From: Chryseobacterium sp.
GTDB lineage: Bacteria; Bacteroidota; Bacteroidia; Flavobacteriales; Weeksellaceae
Length of the DNA stretch: 64,000 nucleotides
Assembly (NCBI GenBank): GCA_031277615.1
Contig: JAITMC010000021.1
Span: 35,592-99,591, forward strand
Direction of reading: 5' to 3'
Shown: piece by piece, positions 17,093 to 25,487 of the stretch
Layout: each line of letters starts with the position of its first letter
Position numbering within the stretch: the first letter of the stretch is position 1
The notes under the pieces: generated by a model
The model's input: only the letters and a program-made list of their open reading frames with translations
Databases searched by the model: none
What the model was told of the DNA's origin: nothing
Translations under genes and position numbers: made by a program

Positions 17093-18043
17093 TTATGTTT
17101 TTAAAAACTTTTTAAGACTCAGCAATAAACGGTACTGCCTTGTCTTAATAAGCAAAAATAAAACTTTTCGGTAATAGCGGGCATATAAAAAGTGATCAAT
17201 TCCAATAGATTTCCTGATCCTGCTGAAATATTCTGAAGATTCTTCTTTCTTTAAATTCCTTCCGATGATTCCCTGGTCTATGCTGGATTCAATCATATCC
17301 CAGTCGAAATTATAAAGGTATTTCCGTATGGCCTTTCCTTTTTGCTGCTGAAATAGGATGAAGTTCTGTACCGCTGTATGCAGGGTAAATAAAGAGCTGA
17401 AAGAATGTCTGACCCTGCTGAGAGAATTGTCGGTAAACTCATAATGATAGAGAGCAGCATCCAGAATTTTCACCGCTTCAATATGTTTCAGGTATTCCAT
17501 GAAAAACATAAGATCCTCACCATAGCTGACGGCTTCATTGAACCTGATGTTGTTTTGGATAATGATTTCCCGGTCAAAAAATTTGGCGCAGGGGCCTCCG
17601 AAATATAACAGGTTATTTCGGATCAGTAATTCTGCAAAATCGGACTTCAACGAATAGGCTTTATAAAGAAAGTCTCTGGGCTTTCCTCTTATGATATTCT
17701 GGATGAGCAGGAGTGCCGGAGACTGATAATGTTCCGTAAAAACCTGAAGATAATTCTTCTCCACCCAGTCATCAGCATCTATAAAACAGATTATCTTTCC
17801 TGTTGAGTGGGAAATCCCTGTATTTCTGGTGTCGCTTACTCCGGAGTTTTTTATTTTGTCAATGACTTTGATTCTGCCGTCTTTTTCAGCAAGAGTCTTC
17901 ATGATTTCCAAAGAATGATCAGAAGATCCGTCGTTAATCAAAAGCAGCTCAAAGTAAGGGTAGGTCTGGTTCAGAATGGAATCTACGCATTTTTGAAGGG
18001 TTGAAGCAGAATTATATACCGGAATGATCACGGATATATTCAT
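17093..18043 (-). CDS. Glycosyltransferase family 2
   Basis: A 316-residue GT-A enzyme when started at the ATG giving MNISVIIPVYNSASTLQKCV; a purine-rich AGAGGAGA precedes that ATG. The frame stays open for 18 more codons into the previous gene, but that longer form is less likely. Motifs: LLINDGSSDHS (nucleotide-binding Asp), CFIDADDWVE (DxD-type metal site) and SYGEDLMFFMEYLKH with the catalytic-base region. It lies 8 bases after the GT4 gene upstream and 12 before the next. Sugar specificity unknown. Confidence 0.87.
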   Translation of the reverse strand: MNISVIIPVYNSASTLQKCVDSILNQTYPYFELLLINDGSSDHSLEIMKTLAEKDGRIKVIDKIKNSGVSDTRNTGISHSTGKIICFIDADDWVEKNYLQVFTEHYQSPALLLIQNIIRGKPRDFLYKAYSLKSDFAELLIRNNLLYFGGPCAKFFDREIIIQNNIRFNEAVSYGEDLMFFMEYLKHIEAVKILDAALYHYEFTDNSLSRVRHSFSSLFTLHTAVQNFILFQQQKGKAIRKYLYNFDWDMIESSIDQGIIGRNLKKEESSEYFSRIRKSIGIDHFLYARYYRKVLFLLIKTRQYRLLLSLKKFLKT

Positions 18044-18051
18044 GTTCTCCT

Positions 18052-19182
18052 CTAAAGTATTTTTTTCCATTGCTCTATAATTTTGTCCTTTCTCCATTTC
18101 TGAGACTCTTCAAAAGAGGATTTCATGAGTTGGGTTAATAGCTGATCGTCATGAAGCAGGAGCGAAAGTTTTTCCGCAAAAAGTTTTTGGTCATACAGAG
18201 GGATGAGAAAGCCGTTCCTCTCATTAATGATATCTGAAGGGCCAAAATCGCAGTTGTAAGAGATAATCGCGTTGCTGCAGAACATAGCTTCCACCAGAAC
18301 CAATCCGAAAGCTTCGCTTAAAGAAGTGAAAACGAAAACTTTTGACTTTTGGAGAAGCGCTGCCACCTCTTCAGAAGTTTTTGCCCCCATAAGAACAACC
18401 TGATCTTCCAGATGGTGGGTTTTGATGTACCTGGATATAGGTTCTCTTTCAGGACCGTCACCAATAATCTGAAGTTTCCAGCCGGGAGGTTTGGGGGTTT
18501 CATGGAAAATTTTGACCAGTTCTATGGCATTTTTAGTCTTATCCAGTCTTCCTGCAAAGCTGATGATGTTTTCTTTTTTTTCAGGAGCCGTAAATTCAAG
18601 GTCTTCATATATTCCATCTGAAAGGTTCGGAATAAAAAAAGTGGTGTTGAAACGCTCGTAATATTTTACTGAGGGTTTATTGATAGAAATGATGGATTTC
18701 AGTTTCTTATAGTTTTTTCTCAGCATTTTATCGTATACCACTCCGCCTATACGGAAAGAAGAATGCTCCCAGGCAATGGTTTTTTTACTGATTTCCTTTT
18801 CAAAAGAAAGCATGGTCGCCAGTTTATACCAACAGGTAACGATGGTATCGTAATGCTGGTGATTTTCCCTGATCCATTCCCGCAATACCCTGTAGGAACC
18901 CCAGTCATACATATAGGAATAAACGGTGTAAATCTTGGGAACAGACTTGTATTTATGGTTAATATGGGTAGCAAATCTGGAATAGGGATCTGCAAAAGAA
19001 TTGATGTAGTGTTTTTTAATTTTAGGATTAATCTGATAAAAATCGGGATGAGGTGCCATGAGAAAAAGAATTTCAATATCATAGCCTTCATCTGCCAGCT
19101 CAGAGGTAAGATTGGAAAGTACTTTGGCAACACCTCCCACTTTTATATTCTGATAATAGATAAATAATATTTTTTTTTTCAT
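18052..19182 (-). CDS. Glycosyltransferase family 4
   Basis: A 376-residue GT-B enzyme. N-terminus MKKKILFIYYQNIKVGGVAK has the GT4 glycine loop. The donor domain has IISFAGRLDKTKNAIELV, QIIGDGPEREPISRYI and the E-x7-E motif in SLSEAFGLVLVEAM, followed by NCDFGPSDII. That last feature is common in GT4 enzymes using UDP-hexose or UDP-HexNAc donors in capsule and O-antigen loci, which is suggestive only. It is the first gene of a four-gene minus-strand group and has its own promoter box at 19216-19223. Confidence 0.88.
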   Translation of the reverse strand: MKKKILFIYYQNIKVGGVAKVLSNLTSELADEGYDIEILFLMAPHPDFYQINPKIKKHYINSFADPYSRFATHINHKYKSVPKIYTVYSYMYDWGSYRVLREWIRENHQHYDTIVTCWYKLATMLSFEKEISKKTIAWEHSSFRIGGVVYDKMLRKNYKKLKSIISINKPSVKYYERFNTTFFIPNLSDGIYEDLEFTAPEKKENIISFAGRLDKTKNAIELVKIFHETPKPPGWKLQIIGDGPEREPISRYIKTHHLEDQVVLMGAKTSEEVAALLQKSKVFVFTSLSEAFGLVLVEAMFCSNAIISYNCDFGPSDIINERNGFLIPLYDQKLFAEKLSLLLHDDQLLTQLMKSSFEESQKWRKDKIIEQWKKIL

Positions 19183-19215
19183 TTGGTTTTTTAATTCGTC
19201 AAAAATCGACTTTTA

Positions 19216-19223
19216 CAAAAATA
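19216..19223 (-). promoter_or_regulatory. -7 promoter box (TATTTTTG) of the four-gene glycan group
   Basis: Minus-strand TATTTTTG lies 33 bases upstream of the GT4 start at 19182, in a 169-base gap that otherwise holds no gene. Confidence 0.55.
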
Positions 19224-19351
19224 TAAAAATACTTTAGCTTACATAAATGGATGTCATACATGAAGCAATTTATTTTTTTAACGATGAATTCATTTGCGGG
19301 AATAAATCATCAACAGCTTTCCGTAAAAAAATCAGAACACCTGAAAAAATT

Positions 19352-19921
19352 CTATTTGATTCTTCTTGCTTTTTTGAATTTATAGGGAAGGTTGGCTTTG
19401 ATGTATTCATCCAGTTTTTTCCTGTCTTTTTCAAGCTCCCGAGGGTATTCAGGATTGTTTTTTAAAATAATATCACCATAATCCTCAATGGTACACAGAA
19501 ACTGTGCCGGATTTCCTATAAATACCGTATTATCCGGCATCGACTGGGATAAAACAGAATTAGCCCCCAGAATACAGTTGTTCCCGATCTGTACATCCTG
19601 GGTGATTACACAGTTCAGGCCTATCGTGCAGTTGTTCCCGATCTTAATTCTTCCGAAAATTCTTGCATCTTCATAACCCGGAAGCCTTCTGAGAAGGGTT
19701 GTGGTTCCACCGTGGTTTATAAATCTTACGTTGGCAGCAATATTCACATGATCTCCGATTTCAATGAGGTAAGGCTCCGTTCCAAAATAAACTTTGTCCG
19801 GCATATTGAAACTTTTTCCCACCTTCATACCCCTGTATTTGGCTGCTTCAAGGCTTGCCCTGTTCAGAAATGCATGATAAACGGAGTGTATTTTTAATAC
19901 TATTCTGAATATGAAGATCAT
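19352..19921 (-). CDS. Hexapeptide-repeat acyltransferase
   Basis: A 189-residue left-handed beta-helix protein with the repeats IEIGDHVNIAANVRFINHGG, FGRIKIGNNCTIGLNCVI and QIGNNCILGANSVLSQSMP. It resembles capsule-locus O-acetyltransferases of the WbbJ/CapG type. The His in NHGG is a plausible catalytic residue. The C-terminus is a charged helix rich in Lys (ELEKDRKKLDEY). It is divergent from the KAS III gene, with 44 bases between the start codons. Acetyl-CoA as donor is the family norm; an acyl-ACP donor cannot be excluded given the neighbouring genes. Confidence 0.8.
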   Translation of the reverse strand: MIFIFRIVLKIHSVYHAFLNRASLEAAKYRGMKVGKSFNMPDKVYFGTEPYLIEIGDHVNIAANVRFINHGGTTTLLRRLPGYEDARIFGRIKIGNNCTIGLNCVITQDVQIGNNCILGANSVLSQSMPDNTVFIGNPAQFLCTIEDYGDIILKNNPEYPRELEKDRKKLDEYIKANLPYKFKKARRIK

Positions 19922-19939
19922 TATTGTAAATTTGTTTTT

Positions 19940-19947
19940 TACTTTTG
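19940..19947 (+). promoter_or_regulatory. -7 promoter box (TACTTTTG) of the KAS III-ACP-SDR cassette
   Basis: TACTTTTG matches TAnnTTTG and ends 18 bases before the ATG at 19966. The TTG at 19945 that would lengthen the KAS III frame overlaps the box. Confidence 0.6.
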
Positions 19948-19965
19948 CAAAGAAAAAGAATTTAT

Positions 19966-20940
19966 ATGATAAAAGTTTCCAAAATAGAATATTATTTGCC
20001 GGAACTGGTGCTTACCAATGAGGATTTGGAAAAAGAGTTCCCTGAATGGAGTTCCGAAAGGATCCATGAAAAAGTCGGCATCAGACAACGCCACATTTCT
20101 TCAGACAGCGAGACGGTATTAGAGCTTGCCGTGAAATCTTCTGAAAAACTTTTCAAAAATTATGACAGAAATAAAGTAGATTTTATCCTTTTCTGTACCC
20201 AAAGTCCGGATTATTTCCTACCCACTACCGCCTGTATTCTTCAGGACAGACTTGGACTTAGAAAAAATATCGGTGCGATGGACTTTAATCTGGGATGCTC
20301 CGGTTTTGTCTATGGAATGGCTTTTGCTAAAGGATTAATAGCCGCAGGGATTGCAGAAAGCATTCTGCTGATTACCTCGGAGACCTATACCAAGCACATC
20401 AATCCGAAAGATAAGGCGAACCGCAGTATATTCGGAGATGCGGCAGCTTCCATCATCATTGAAAAAGATGCATCGGCAAAAGATTATCAGTTCTGTCTGG
20501 GAACAGACGGAAGCGGTGCGGAAAACCTTATCGTAAAAAAAGGAGCATTCAGAACTGATTTTCAACTGAATCCTGAAAATGAGTTCGATGCTGAAAATCT
20601 TTATATGAACGGTCCGGAGATCTTTAATTTTACCATCGAAAATATTCCGGGACTGGTAAGGGAAACCTTAGAGAAAAATGGTCTGACGATGGATGATATT
20701 GATCATTTCGTTTTCCATCAGGCCAATTCCTTTATGCTGAATTATTTAAGAAAAAAGACTAAAATACCGGCAGAAAAGTTTTATATTGACATGGAAAAAA
20801 CAGGAAACACCGTTTCTGCCACCATTCCGATTGCCCTGAAAGATATGATGGACAAAGGAATGCTGAAAGAAGGAGACCGTGTCCTGATGGCCGGATTCGG
20901 AGTCGGGTATTCCTGGGGAGCTACCATTATTGAAATTTAA
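19966..20940 (+). CDS. Ketoacyl-ACP synthase III (KAS III/FabH-like), glycan-locus copy 1
   Basis: A 324-residue condensing enzyme that joins an acyl-CoA or acyl-ACP starter to malonyl-ACP. The full Cys-His-Asn triad is visible: Cys111 in NLGCSGFVYG, His251 in FVFHQANSF and Asn281 in KTGNTVSATIP. Glycine loop AGFGVGYSWGA is at the C-terminus. The start at 19966 aligns with the paralog at 43149-44123, whose residues correspond almost one to one. An ACP and a short-chain reductase follow, making a minimal chain-building cassette (condense, carry, reduce). A housekeeping role is unlikely inside a glycan locus. Product chain is not known. Confidence 0.88.
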   Translation: MIKVSKIEYYLPELVLTNEDLEKEFPEWSSERIHEKVGIRQRHISSDSETVLELAVKSSEKLFKNYDRNKVDFILFCTQSPDYFLPTTACILQDRLGLRKNIGAMDFNLGCSGFVYGMAFAKGLIAAGIAESILLITSETYTKHINPKDKANRSIFGDAAASIIIEKDASAKDYQFCLGTDGSGAENLIVKKGAFRTDFQLNPENEFDAENLYMNGPEIFNFTIENIPGLVRETLEKNGLTMDDIDHFVFHQANSFMLNYLRKKTKIPAEKFYIDMEKTGNTVSATIPIALKDMMDKGMLKEGDRVLMAGFGVGYSWGATIIEI

Positions 20941-20971
20941 ATGAGTAAGATAAGCCATAAAATAAAAATAT

Positions 20972-21205
20972 ATGAAGACATCCGTTTTTTTAGAAAAATT
21001 ACAGGAAGAATTAGAAGAAGATGAAACGCTGACGCTCGATACCAATCTTAAACAACTGGAAAGCTATGACTCCATCAGTCTGCTTTCCGTAATTGCCTTT
21101 GTAGATGAAAACTTCAATAAGAAGATGGATACAAAGCAGTTCAAAGATGTCGAAAAAGTATCAGATCTGGTAGCGATCATTGGTAAAGAAAACTTTGAAG
21201 ATTAA
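20972..21205 (+). CDS. Acyl carrier protein, glycan-locus copy 1
   Basis: A 77-residue four-helix ACP-like protein. The phosphopantetheine attachment serine is Ser34 in ESYDSISLLSVIAFVDENF, matching the D-S-[ILM] core with the usual hydrophobic helix II. The N-terminus is acidic (LQEELEEDETLTLDTN), typical for ACPs. It differs from housekeeping AcpP, which has DSLDTVE at this place. It lies 31 bases after the KAS III gene and overlaps the SDR start by one base. It should carry the acyl intermediate made by its neighbours. Confidence 0.85.
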   Translation: MKTSVFLEKLQEELEEDETLTLDTNLKQLESYDSISLLSVIAFVDENFNKKMDTKQFKDVEKVSDLVAIIGKENFED

Positions 21206-21963
21206 TGAATCAGTTTTCATTAAAAAATAAAATAATTCTTATTACAGGGGCTTCTTCCGGAATCGGGAGAAGCTGTTCTGTAGAATGCAGTAAGGCGGGG
21301 GCAGATCTTATCCTGATCGCACGGAATGAAGAAGAACTTCAGAAAACAGTATCCATGCTTTCTCCGGAGAGCAGAGCCGAAACAATTATTGCAGACATAA
21401 CCCGGTCAGAAGACCTTGAAGGGTTGATTGCGGAAAAGATCGCTGTTCTGGGAAAAATATCAGGATTCATTCATTGTGCGGGTATAGAGAAAACACTGCC
21501 GCTGAAAAAGCATACTCCTCAGCTCTATCATGATATTTTCTCGGTGAATGTTATTTCCGGTTTTGAGATCGCCAAAATTCTTTCCCTGAAAAAATATAAG
21601 GCAGAAGACTCCGGTTTTGTATTTATTTCATCTGTAGCCGGAATGGTGGGTGAAATAGGAAAAGCGGCTTATTCTGCGAGTAAAGGGGCGGTTGTTTCGG
21701 GAGCACGTTCTCTGGCAATGGAGCTTTCAAGAAGCGGAGTTCGGGTGAACAGCATCAGTCCTGCGATGGTGGATACTCCAATTTTAGAGAAAATGTTTGA
21801 AGGAATCGGGGAAGAAGCTGCCGAAGAAATCCTTAAAAAACATCCGCTGGGAATAGGAAAACCTGAAGATGTGGCCAATGCCTGTATTTTCCTGCTTTCA
21901 GATGCAGCAAGATGGATTACGGGTACCAATCTGGTGGTGGATGGCGGCTATTCAGCCCAATAA
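21205..21963 (+). CDS. Short-chain dehydrogenase/reductase, FabG-like
   Basis: A 252-residue classical SDR. NAD(P)-binding TGASSGIG is at residues 14-21, the catalytic Ser is in FISSVAG (about 142-143), and Tyr156 with Lys160 lie in YSASK. The usual NAG motif reads CAG at 91-93. The C-terminal WITGTNLVVDGGY matches FabG-type reductases. Its ATG overlaps the ACP stop (TAATG), so the two are translationally coupled. By context it would reduce a beta-ketoacyl-ACP to the beta-hydroxy form. The stop codon directly abuts the stop of the convergent GT4 gene. Confidence 0.86.
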   Translation: MNQFSLKNKIILITGASSGIGRSCSVECSKAGADLILIARNEEELQKTVSMLSPESRAETIIADITRSEDLEGLIAEKIAVLGKISGFIHCAGIEKTLPLKKHTPQLYHDIFSVNVISGFEIAKILSLKKYKAEDSGFVFISSVAGMVGEIGKAAYSASKGAVVSGARSLAMELSRSGVRVNSISPAMVDTPILEKMFEGIGEEAAEEILKKHPLGIGKPEDVANACIFLLSDAARWITGTNLVVDGGYSAQ

Positions 21964-23124
21964 TTATTTTTTCACAAGGTTTTCAATGATTCCCTCTACG
22001 GCATCGAAGATTTTCTGATTGTCAAACTGGTCTTCTATGGTTTCCAGGTTTTTTCTGATTCCGGCAATGAGCTCAGGATCGGTCAGGAAAACTTTCATGG
22101 CCTCATACATTTCGTTGGTGTCATAATTGATGAGGTAACCGGTTTCGCGGTCTCTGATCATTACTCCCACATCGCCGGTATCGGTGGCAATAATAGGTTT
22201 TTGCAGGATCAGTGCTTCGGCAATGACCAACGGCCAGGCTTCAGATTCGGAGGGAAGGATAAAGAAATCCGCATGTTTTACATAAGGATAAGGATTCATC
22301 CTGTTTCCGCCCAGAATAAACGTATCCTGAAGGTTATGAGCCTGGATCTTTTCCGTAAGATTTTTGAGTTCTTCACCGTTCCCAAGAATAAGAATGCTGT
22401 GATGGAAACCTTCCTCTATAAGCCTTTTATGAGCGTCGATAAGCTTATGATATCCTTTTCTGCCATGAAGCCTGCCAACAGAAACAAAAACAGGTCCTTC
22501 AGGAAGGTCCTCTATTTTTTCTTCCGCTTTCTTTTTGATTTCTTCAATAGGAATCGCATTAATCACAACACTTTCTGCGGGATAAGGTAAATCGGGATAA
22601 GACTGGTGCATAATATCTTTGATCTTCTGCGAACAGTAGATCATATGATCAAACCTCGGAAAGTTGTCAAGAATATCCGGAACCAGAGGTTTCATGCCGG
22701 GTATGTTGATCTCAGAATGAAACCAGCCTATTTTTTTTGAATCCTTATTACTGGATTGGGTGACGGATGAAAAAGCAGAGTAGGTAGGCGCAATTTCTAC
22801 ATCAAATTTTTGATAGCCTAAAAGACGGTCTGACAGGGTGTGGTCTTTCAGGACACGGGAGAGCTTCAGTCTTCTCCGGATCAACTGTAATTTGTGGATC
22901 AGTGAATTGTTCGAGAAATCTTCCCTTCCGTTGGCCAGATATACCTTTTTAACATGATCAGGAAATTCATTTCTGAGCTCGCCCTGATTCAGATTAAGAC
23001 ATACGGTGATGTCAAATTTTTCCGGGTTGAGGTTTTTGATGATGCTGAGGATAACTTTTTCAACGCCTCCCATTTCCATAGAACGGTGCCTGAAAAGGAC
23101 TTTTATTTTTTTGTTTTCAGACAT
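21964..23124 (-). CDS. Glycosyltransferase family 4
   Basis: A 386-residue GT-B enzyme. The N-terminal loop is FRHRSMEMGGVEKVILSI. The donor domain has FVSVGRLHGRKGYHKLI, ILILGNGEELKNLTEKI and E-x7-E in SESEAWPLVIAEAL. It is closest within the window to the GT4 at 15932-17080. Its stop codon touches that of the SDR gene on the other strand with no terminator between. Its start lies inside the end of the upstream GT2 gene (22-base overlap), so translation of the two is coupled. Confidence 0.88.
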   Translation of the reverse strand: MSENKKIKVLFRHRSMEMGGVEKVILSIIKNLNPEKFDITVCLNLNQGELRNEFPDHVKKVYLANGREDFSNNSLIHKLQLIRRRLKLSRVLKDHTLSDRLLGYQKFDVEIAPTYSAFSSVTQSSNKDSKKIGWFHSEINIPGMKPLVPDILDNFPRFDHMIYCSQKIKDIMHQSYPDLPYPAESVVINAIPIEEIKKKAEEKIEDLPEGPVFVSVGRLHGRKGYHKLIDAHKRLIEEGFHHSILILGNGEELKNLTEKIQAHNLQDTFILGGNRMNPYPYVKHADFFILPSESEAWPLVIAEALILQKPIIATDTGDVGVMIRDRETGYLINYDTNEMYEAMKVFLTDPELIAGIRKNLETIEDQFDNQKIFDAVEGIIENLVKK

Positions 23125-23927
23125 ACCAGTTTTCTTATGATTTTTGAGATGAATGTATTCTGTTTTCCGAAAATGAAAGTCGGGAGATTTTCAATATCGT
23201 TTATGTTTTTATCATACAATTTTTGTACCCCTCTTCTTTTGAGGGTATTGTACAGGACTATATGCCAGTTTTTGTACAGCTTTTCCTTTTTACCCTTATC
23301 CTGAGAAACCCCCTGGGTATGAATTCTGTAGAGGTACAGTTTTTTTGTGATGAAAAAAAAGTCTCCTTTTTCATAAAGTTTCAGATACAGGTCCTGATCT
23401 ACCGATGAACTGATGGTTGTATCTATTTGTCCGGTAGTAAGGTAGGTGTCTTTCCTGAATGTGAAAAAATGGGCTACCTCAAACCGTGTATTCAGGAAAT
23501 TCTTTTTTCCGTTCGGGATTTTTTTGGAGTAAGGAAACGTTCTGGTCACCTTCAGGTTTTCATCACACATGTAAAACTCTGAGTAGGTCGCTATAATGTC
23601 AGATGAGGTATATGCTTTTACACTTTCTTCCAGAGCATCCGGTGTGAGGGCATCATCCGGATCTACAAATCCGCAGAAAGTACCGGTTGCAAGTTCCGCA
23701 CATCTGTTTTTGGTGTAGCCGACTCCCTGATTGGTTTCGTTTTCGTAGAGAAAAAACCGGGCGTCACCGGCAATTAATTTTCTAAGAGCTTCTTTTTCCG
23801 GTTTTTCAGAGCAGTCATCTACAATAATAACTTCCCAGTTGGTATAAGTTTGTTTGATGATACTTTCAAAACAGTCTCTGAAAAAAGCAGCATTATTGTA
23901 GTGAGCAATTAATATGGAAAATTTCAT
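23103..23927 (-). CDS. Glycosyltransferase family 2
   Basis: A 274-residue GT-A enzyme starting MKFSILIAHYNNAAFFRDCF. Nucleotide-binding EVIIVDDCSEKPEKE and the metal-site motif CGFVDPDDALTPDALEES are clear. The acceptor region has SSVDQDLYLKLYEKGDFFF. The C-terminus is basic and hydrophobic (FISKIIRKLVCLKTKK), which may attach it to the membrane. It overlaps both neighbours, by 4 bases at its start and 22 at its end, so the three-gene group (acyltransferase, GT2, GT4) is one transcript. Confidence 0.86.
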   Translation of the reverse strand: MKFSILIAHYNNAAFFRDCFESIIKQTYTNWEVIIVDDCSEKPEKEALRKLIAGDARFFLYENETNQGVGYTKNRCAELATGTFCGFVDPDDALTPDALEESVKAYTSSDIIATYSEFYMCDENLKVTRTFPYSKKIPNGKKNFLNTRFEVAHFFTFRKDTYLTTGQIDTTISSSVDQDLYLKLYEKGDFFFITKKLYLYRIHTQGVSQDKGKKEKLYKNWHIVLYNTLKRRGVQKLYDKNINDIENLPTFIFGKQNTFISKIIRKLVCLKTKK

Positions 23928-24469
23928 TCTCGGGCTTTAAAAATTAATTCTTGTTCATTTACCACGGTGGTGTTCTCCGGAATATCCTTATAAATTGTAC
24001 ATCCTGCTCCTATGATACAGTTGTCTCCGATAGTTACCCCTTTCAGAACGGTAACGTTGCTCCCCAGCCAGCAGTTGCTACCGATTTTTATAGGCGCTTT
24101 GGTAAATTCTGAGGAATGTACTTTAAAGGGCGGAGAAGTTTCATAGGTATGGTTGTGGTCGTACAGCTTTACATTTTCTCCAAATAACGTGTTGTTGCCT
24201 ATTGATATGTGATCCAGACAGTTAATAGAACAGAAGTTATTCATGAAAAAATGATCGCCTATTTCTAATGTGGCATCTTTCAGGACAAGCAAGCAAGGAT
24301 AATTCCTGAATTCCACGGCTTTTCCAAAACTTACTTTTTTCAGATTTTTGTCCAGAACAAAGCGCCCGCCAACCCCCAATCTGATATTTTCAATCGATAC
24401 TCGGGAATGTTTTTTCAGGATAGAAATTTGCTGTCTTCTGTATAATTTCTCAAAAAGATTGTAGAACAT
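23924..24469 (-). CDS. Hexapeptide-repeat acyltransferase (WbbJ-like)
   Basis: A 181-residue left-handed beta-helix enzyme: LEIGDHFFMNNFCSINCLDH, ISIGNNTLFGENVKLYDHNH (catalytic-type His pair), IGSNCWLGSNVTVLKGVTIG and IGAGCTIYKDIPENTT. The DHNH segment matches galactoside/maltose acetyltransferase-type enzymes of O-antigen loci. A Tyr/Lys-rich N-terminal helix precedes the helix domain. It is first in a three-gene group with its own promoter box at 24508-24515. Substrate unknown. Confidence 0.82.
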   Translation of the reverse strand: MFYNLFEKLYRRQQISILKKHSRVSIENIRLGVGGRFVLDKNLKKVSFGKAVEFRNYPCLLVLKDATLEIGDHFFMNNFCSINCLDHISIGNNTLFGENVKLYDHNHTYETSPPFKVHSSEFTKAPIKIGSNCWLGSNVTVLKGVTIGDNCIIGAGCTIYKDIPENTTVVNEQELIFKARE

Positions 24470-24507
24470 ATCTGCATTTTATTTTCTTTCATTTCATTTG
24501 GATATCA

Positions 24508-24515
24508 CAAATATA
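24508..24515 (-). promoter_or_regulatory. -7 promoter box (TATATTTG) of the acyltransferase-GT2-GT4 group
   Basis: Minus-strand TATATTTG lies 38 bases upstream of the start at 24469. A plus-strand box for the divergent methyltransferase is 32 bases further on. Confidence 0.55.
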
Positions 24516-24547
24516 ATCGGTTTTTAGATAAATGAAAAAAAAATATT

Positions 24548-24555
24548 TATTTTTG
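24548..24555 (+). promoter_or_regulatory. -7 promoter box (TATTTTTG) of the methyltransferase gene
   Basis: TATTTTTG ends 19 bases before the GTG start at 24575 and supports that start, since no ATG lies close by. Confidence 0.55.
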
Positions 24556-24574
24556 CGGTATTAAAGACAACACA

Positions 24575-25345
24575 GTGAGCGAAATAACAAGAGTTCTCAA
24601 AACATTTATAGGATACCTGAAAAGACCTGATCTTTATCCGGAACTTGGCCGGAAAATCATCAAAAATACGGTTAACAGAAACAATGCATTTAAGGGCAAG
24701 GAGAAAACCAATTCCTGGGCTGCTGCAAGAGCTGTTTCTCAAAAAGAAGCTGTTTCCAGCCTGTTTGGACTTGATATCGCTCCTTTCCGTGCTGATTACA
24801 AAGAAGCTTTGGCTACAGCGGAACAGAGGGAAAAATCCTGTCCGGTAAAAATGGGAGGTCCGGGAGCTTTGGAGCTGATCTATTATGCCTGTGAGTTCAC
24901 CAATGCTAAAAATGTAGTGGAAACAGGGGTTGCTTACGGATGGTCGTCCCTGGCGTCTCTTTTATCATTGGTAAAAAGGGAAGGCACCCTTTACAGTTCT
25001 GATATGCCGTACCTGGCACAGGACGGGGATCAGTATGTAGGATATGTGGTTCCGGAACAGCTTAAGGCCAACTGGAAACTGTTCCGTTTTGCAGACAGGG
25101 AGTCATTACCAAAGATATTTGCCGAAAATAAAGAGTTTGATGTCCTTCATTATGATTCCGATAAAAGCTATAACGGGAGAATGTGGGCGTATGGAGAGCT
25201 TTACCGGCACCTGAGAAAAGGCGGAGTATTCATCAGCGATGATATCGGAGACAATTCTGCATATCAGGATTTCTGCGAAGCCAACAGTATAGAAACCATT
25301 GTGGTGGAATACGAAGGGAAATACATCGGTGTTTTTATCAAATAA
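24575..25345 (+). CDS. Class I SAM-dependent methyltransferase (Methyltransf_24 type)
   Basis: A 256-residue protein with a GTG start. A Rossmann SAM site is seen in NVVETGVAYGWSSLASL (motif I, E-x-G-x-x-x-G). Motif II-like LYSSDMP follows, and later FDVLHYDSDKSYNGRMWAY and LRKGGVFISDDIGDN. The His-Asp-rich HYDSDKSY segment is typical of Methyltransf_24 enzymes, which often O-methylate sugars in polysaccharide loci. It begins the plus-strand island that continues with acyl-transfer genes. A related enzyme is at 36858-37583. Substrate not determined. Confidence 0.8.
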   Translation: MSEITRVLKTFIGYLKRPDLYPELGRKIIKNTVNRNNAFKGKEKTNSWAAARAVSQKEAVSSLFGLDIAPFRADYKEALATAEQREKSCPVKMGGPGALELIYYACEFTNAKNVVETGVAYGWSSLASLLSLVKREGTLYSSDMPYLAQDGDQYVGYVVPEQLKANWKLFRFADRESLPKIFAENKEFDVLHYDSDKSYNGRMWAYGELYRHLRKGGVFISDDIGDNSAYQDFCEANSIETIVVEYEGKYIGVFIK

Positions 25346-25487
25346 ATTCCGGGAAGTATTTTATGCGGCGGCTGATCTGGATATCGTTTTCATGCTAAAA
25401 ATGAAGACGGCATCTTGTTTTGAACTTCCATGAATGTATTTTTATATCTAATTAACTATAGATGAGGCTGTAGATCAGTTTTTGTGA

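Noticed and set aside
19966-21963. KAS III, ACP and SDR genes considered as the housekeeping fatty-acid genes fabH, acpP and fabG
   Set aside because: They lie inside the glycan locus, the ACP serine region differs from AcpP, and a second KAS III/ACP pair is embedded in the amino-sugar operon. No fabD, fabF or plsX is near.
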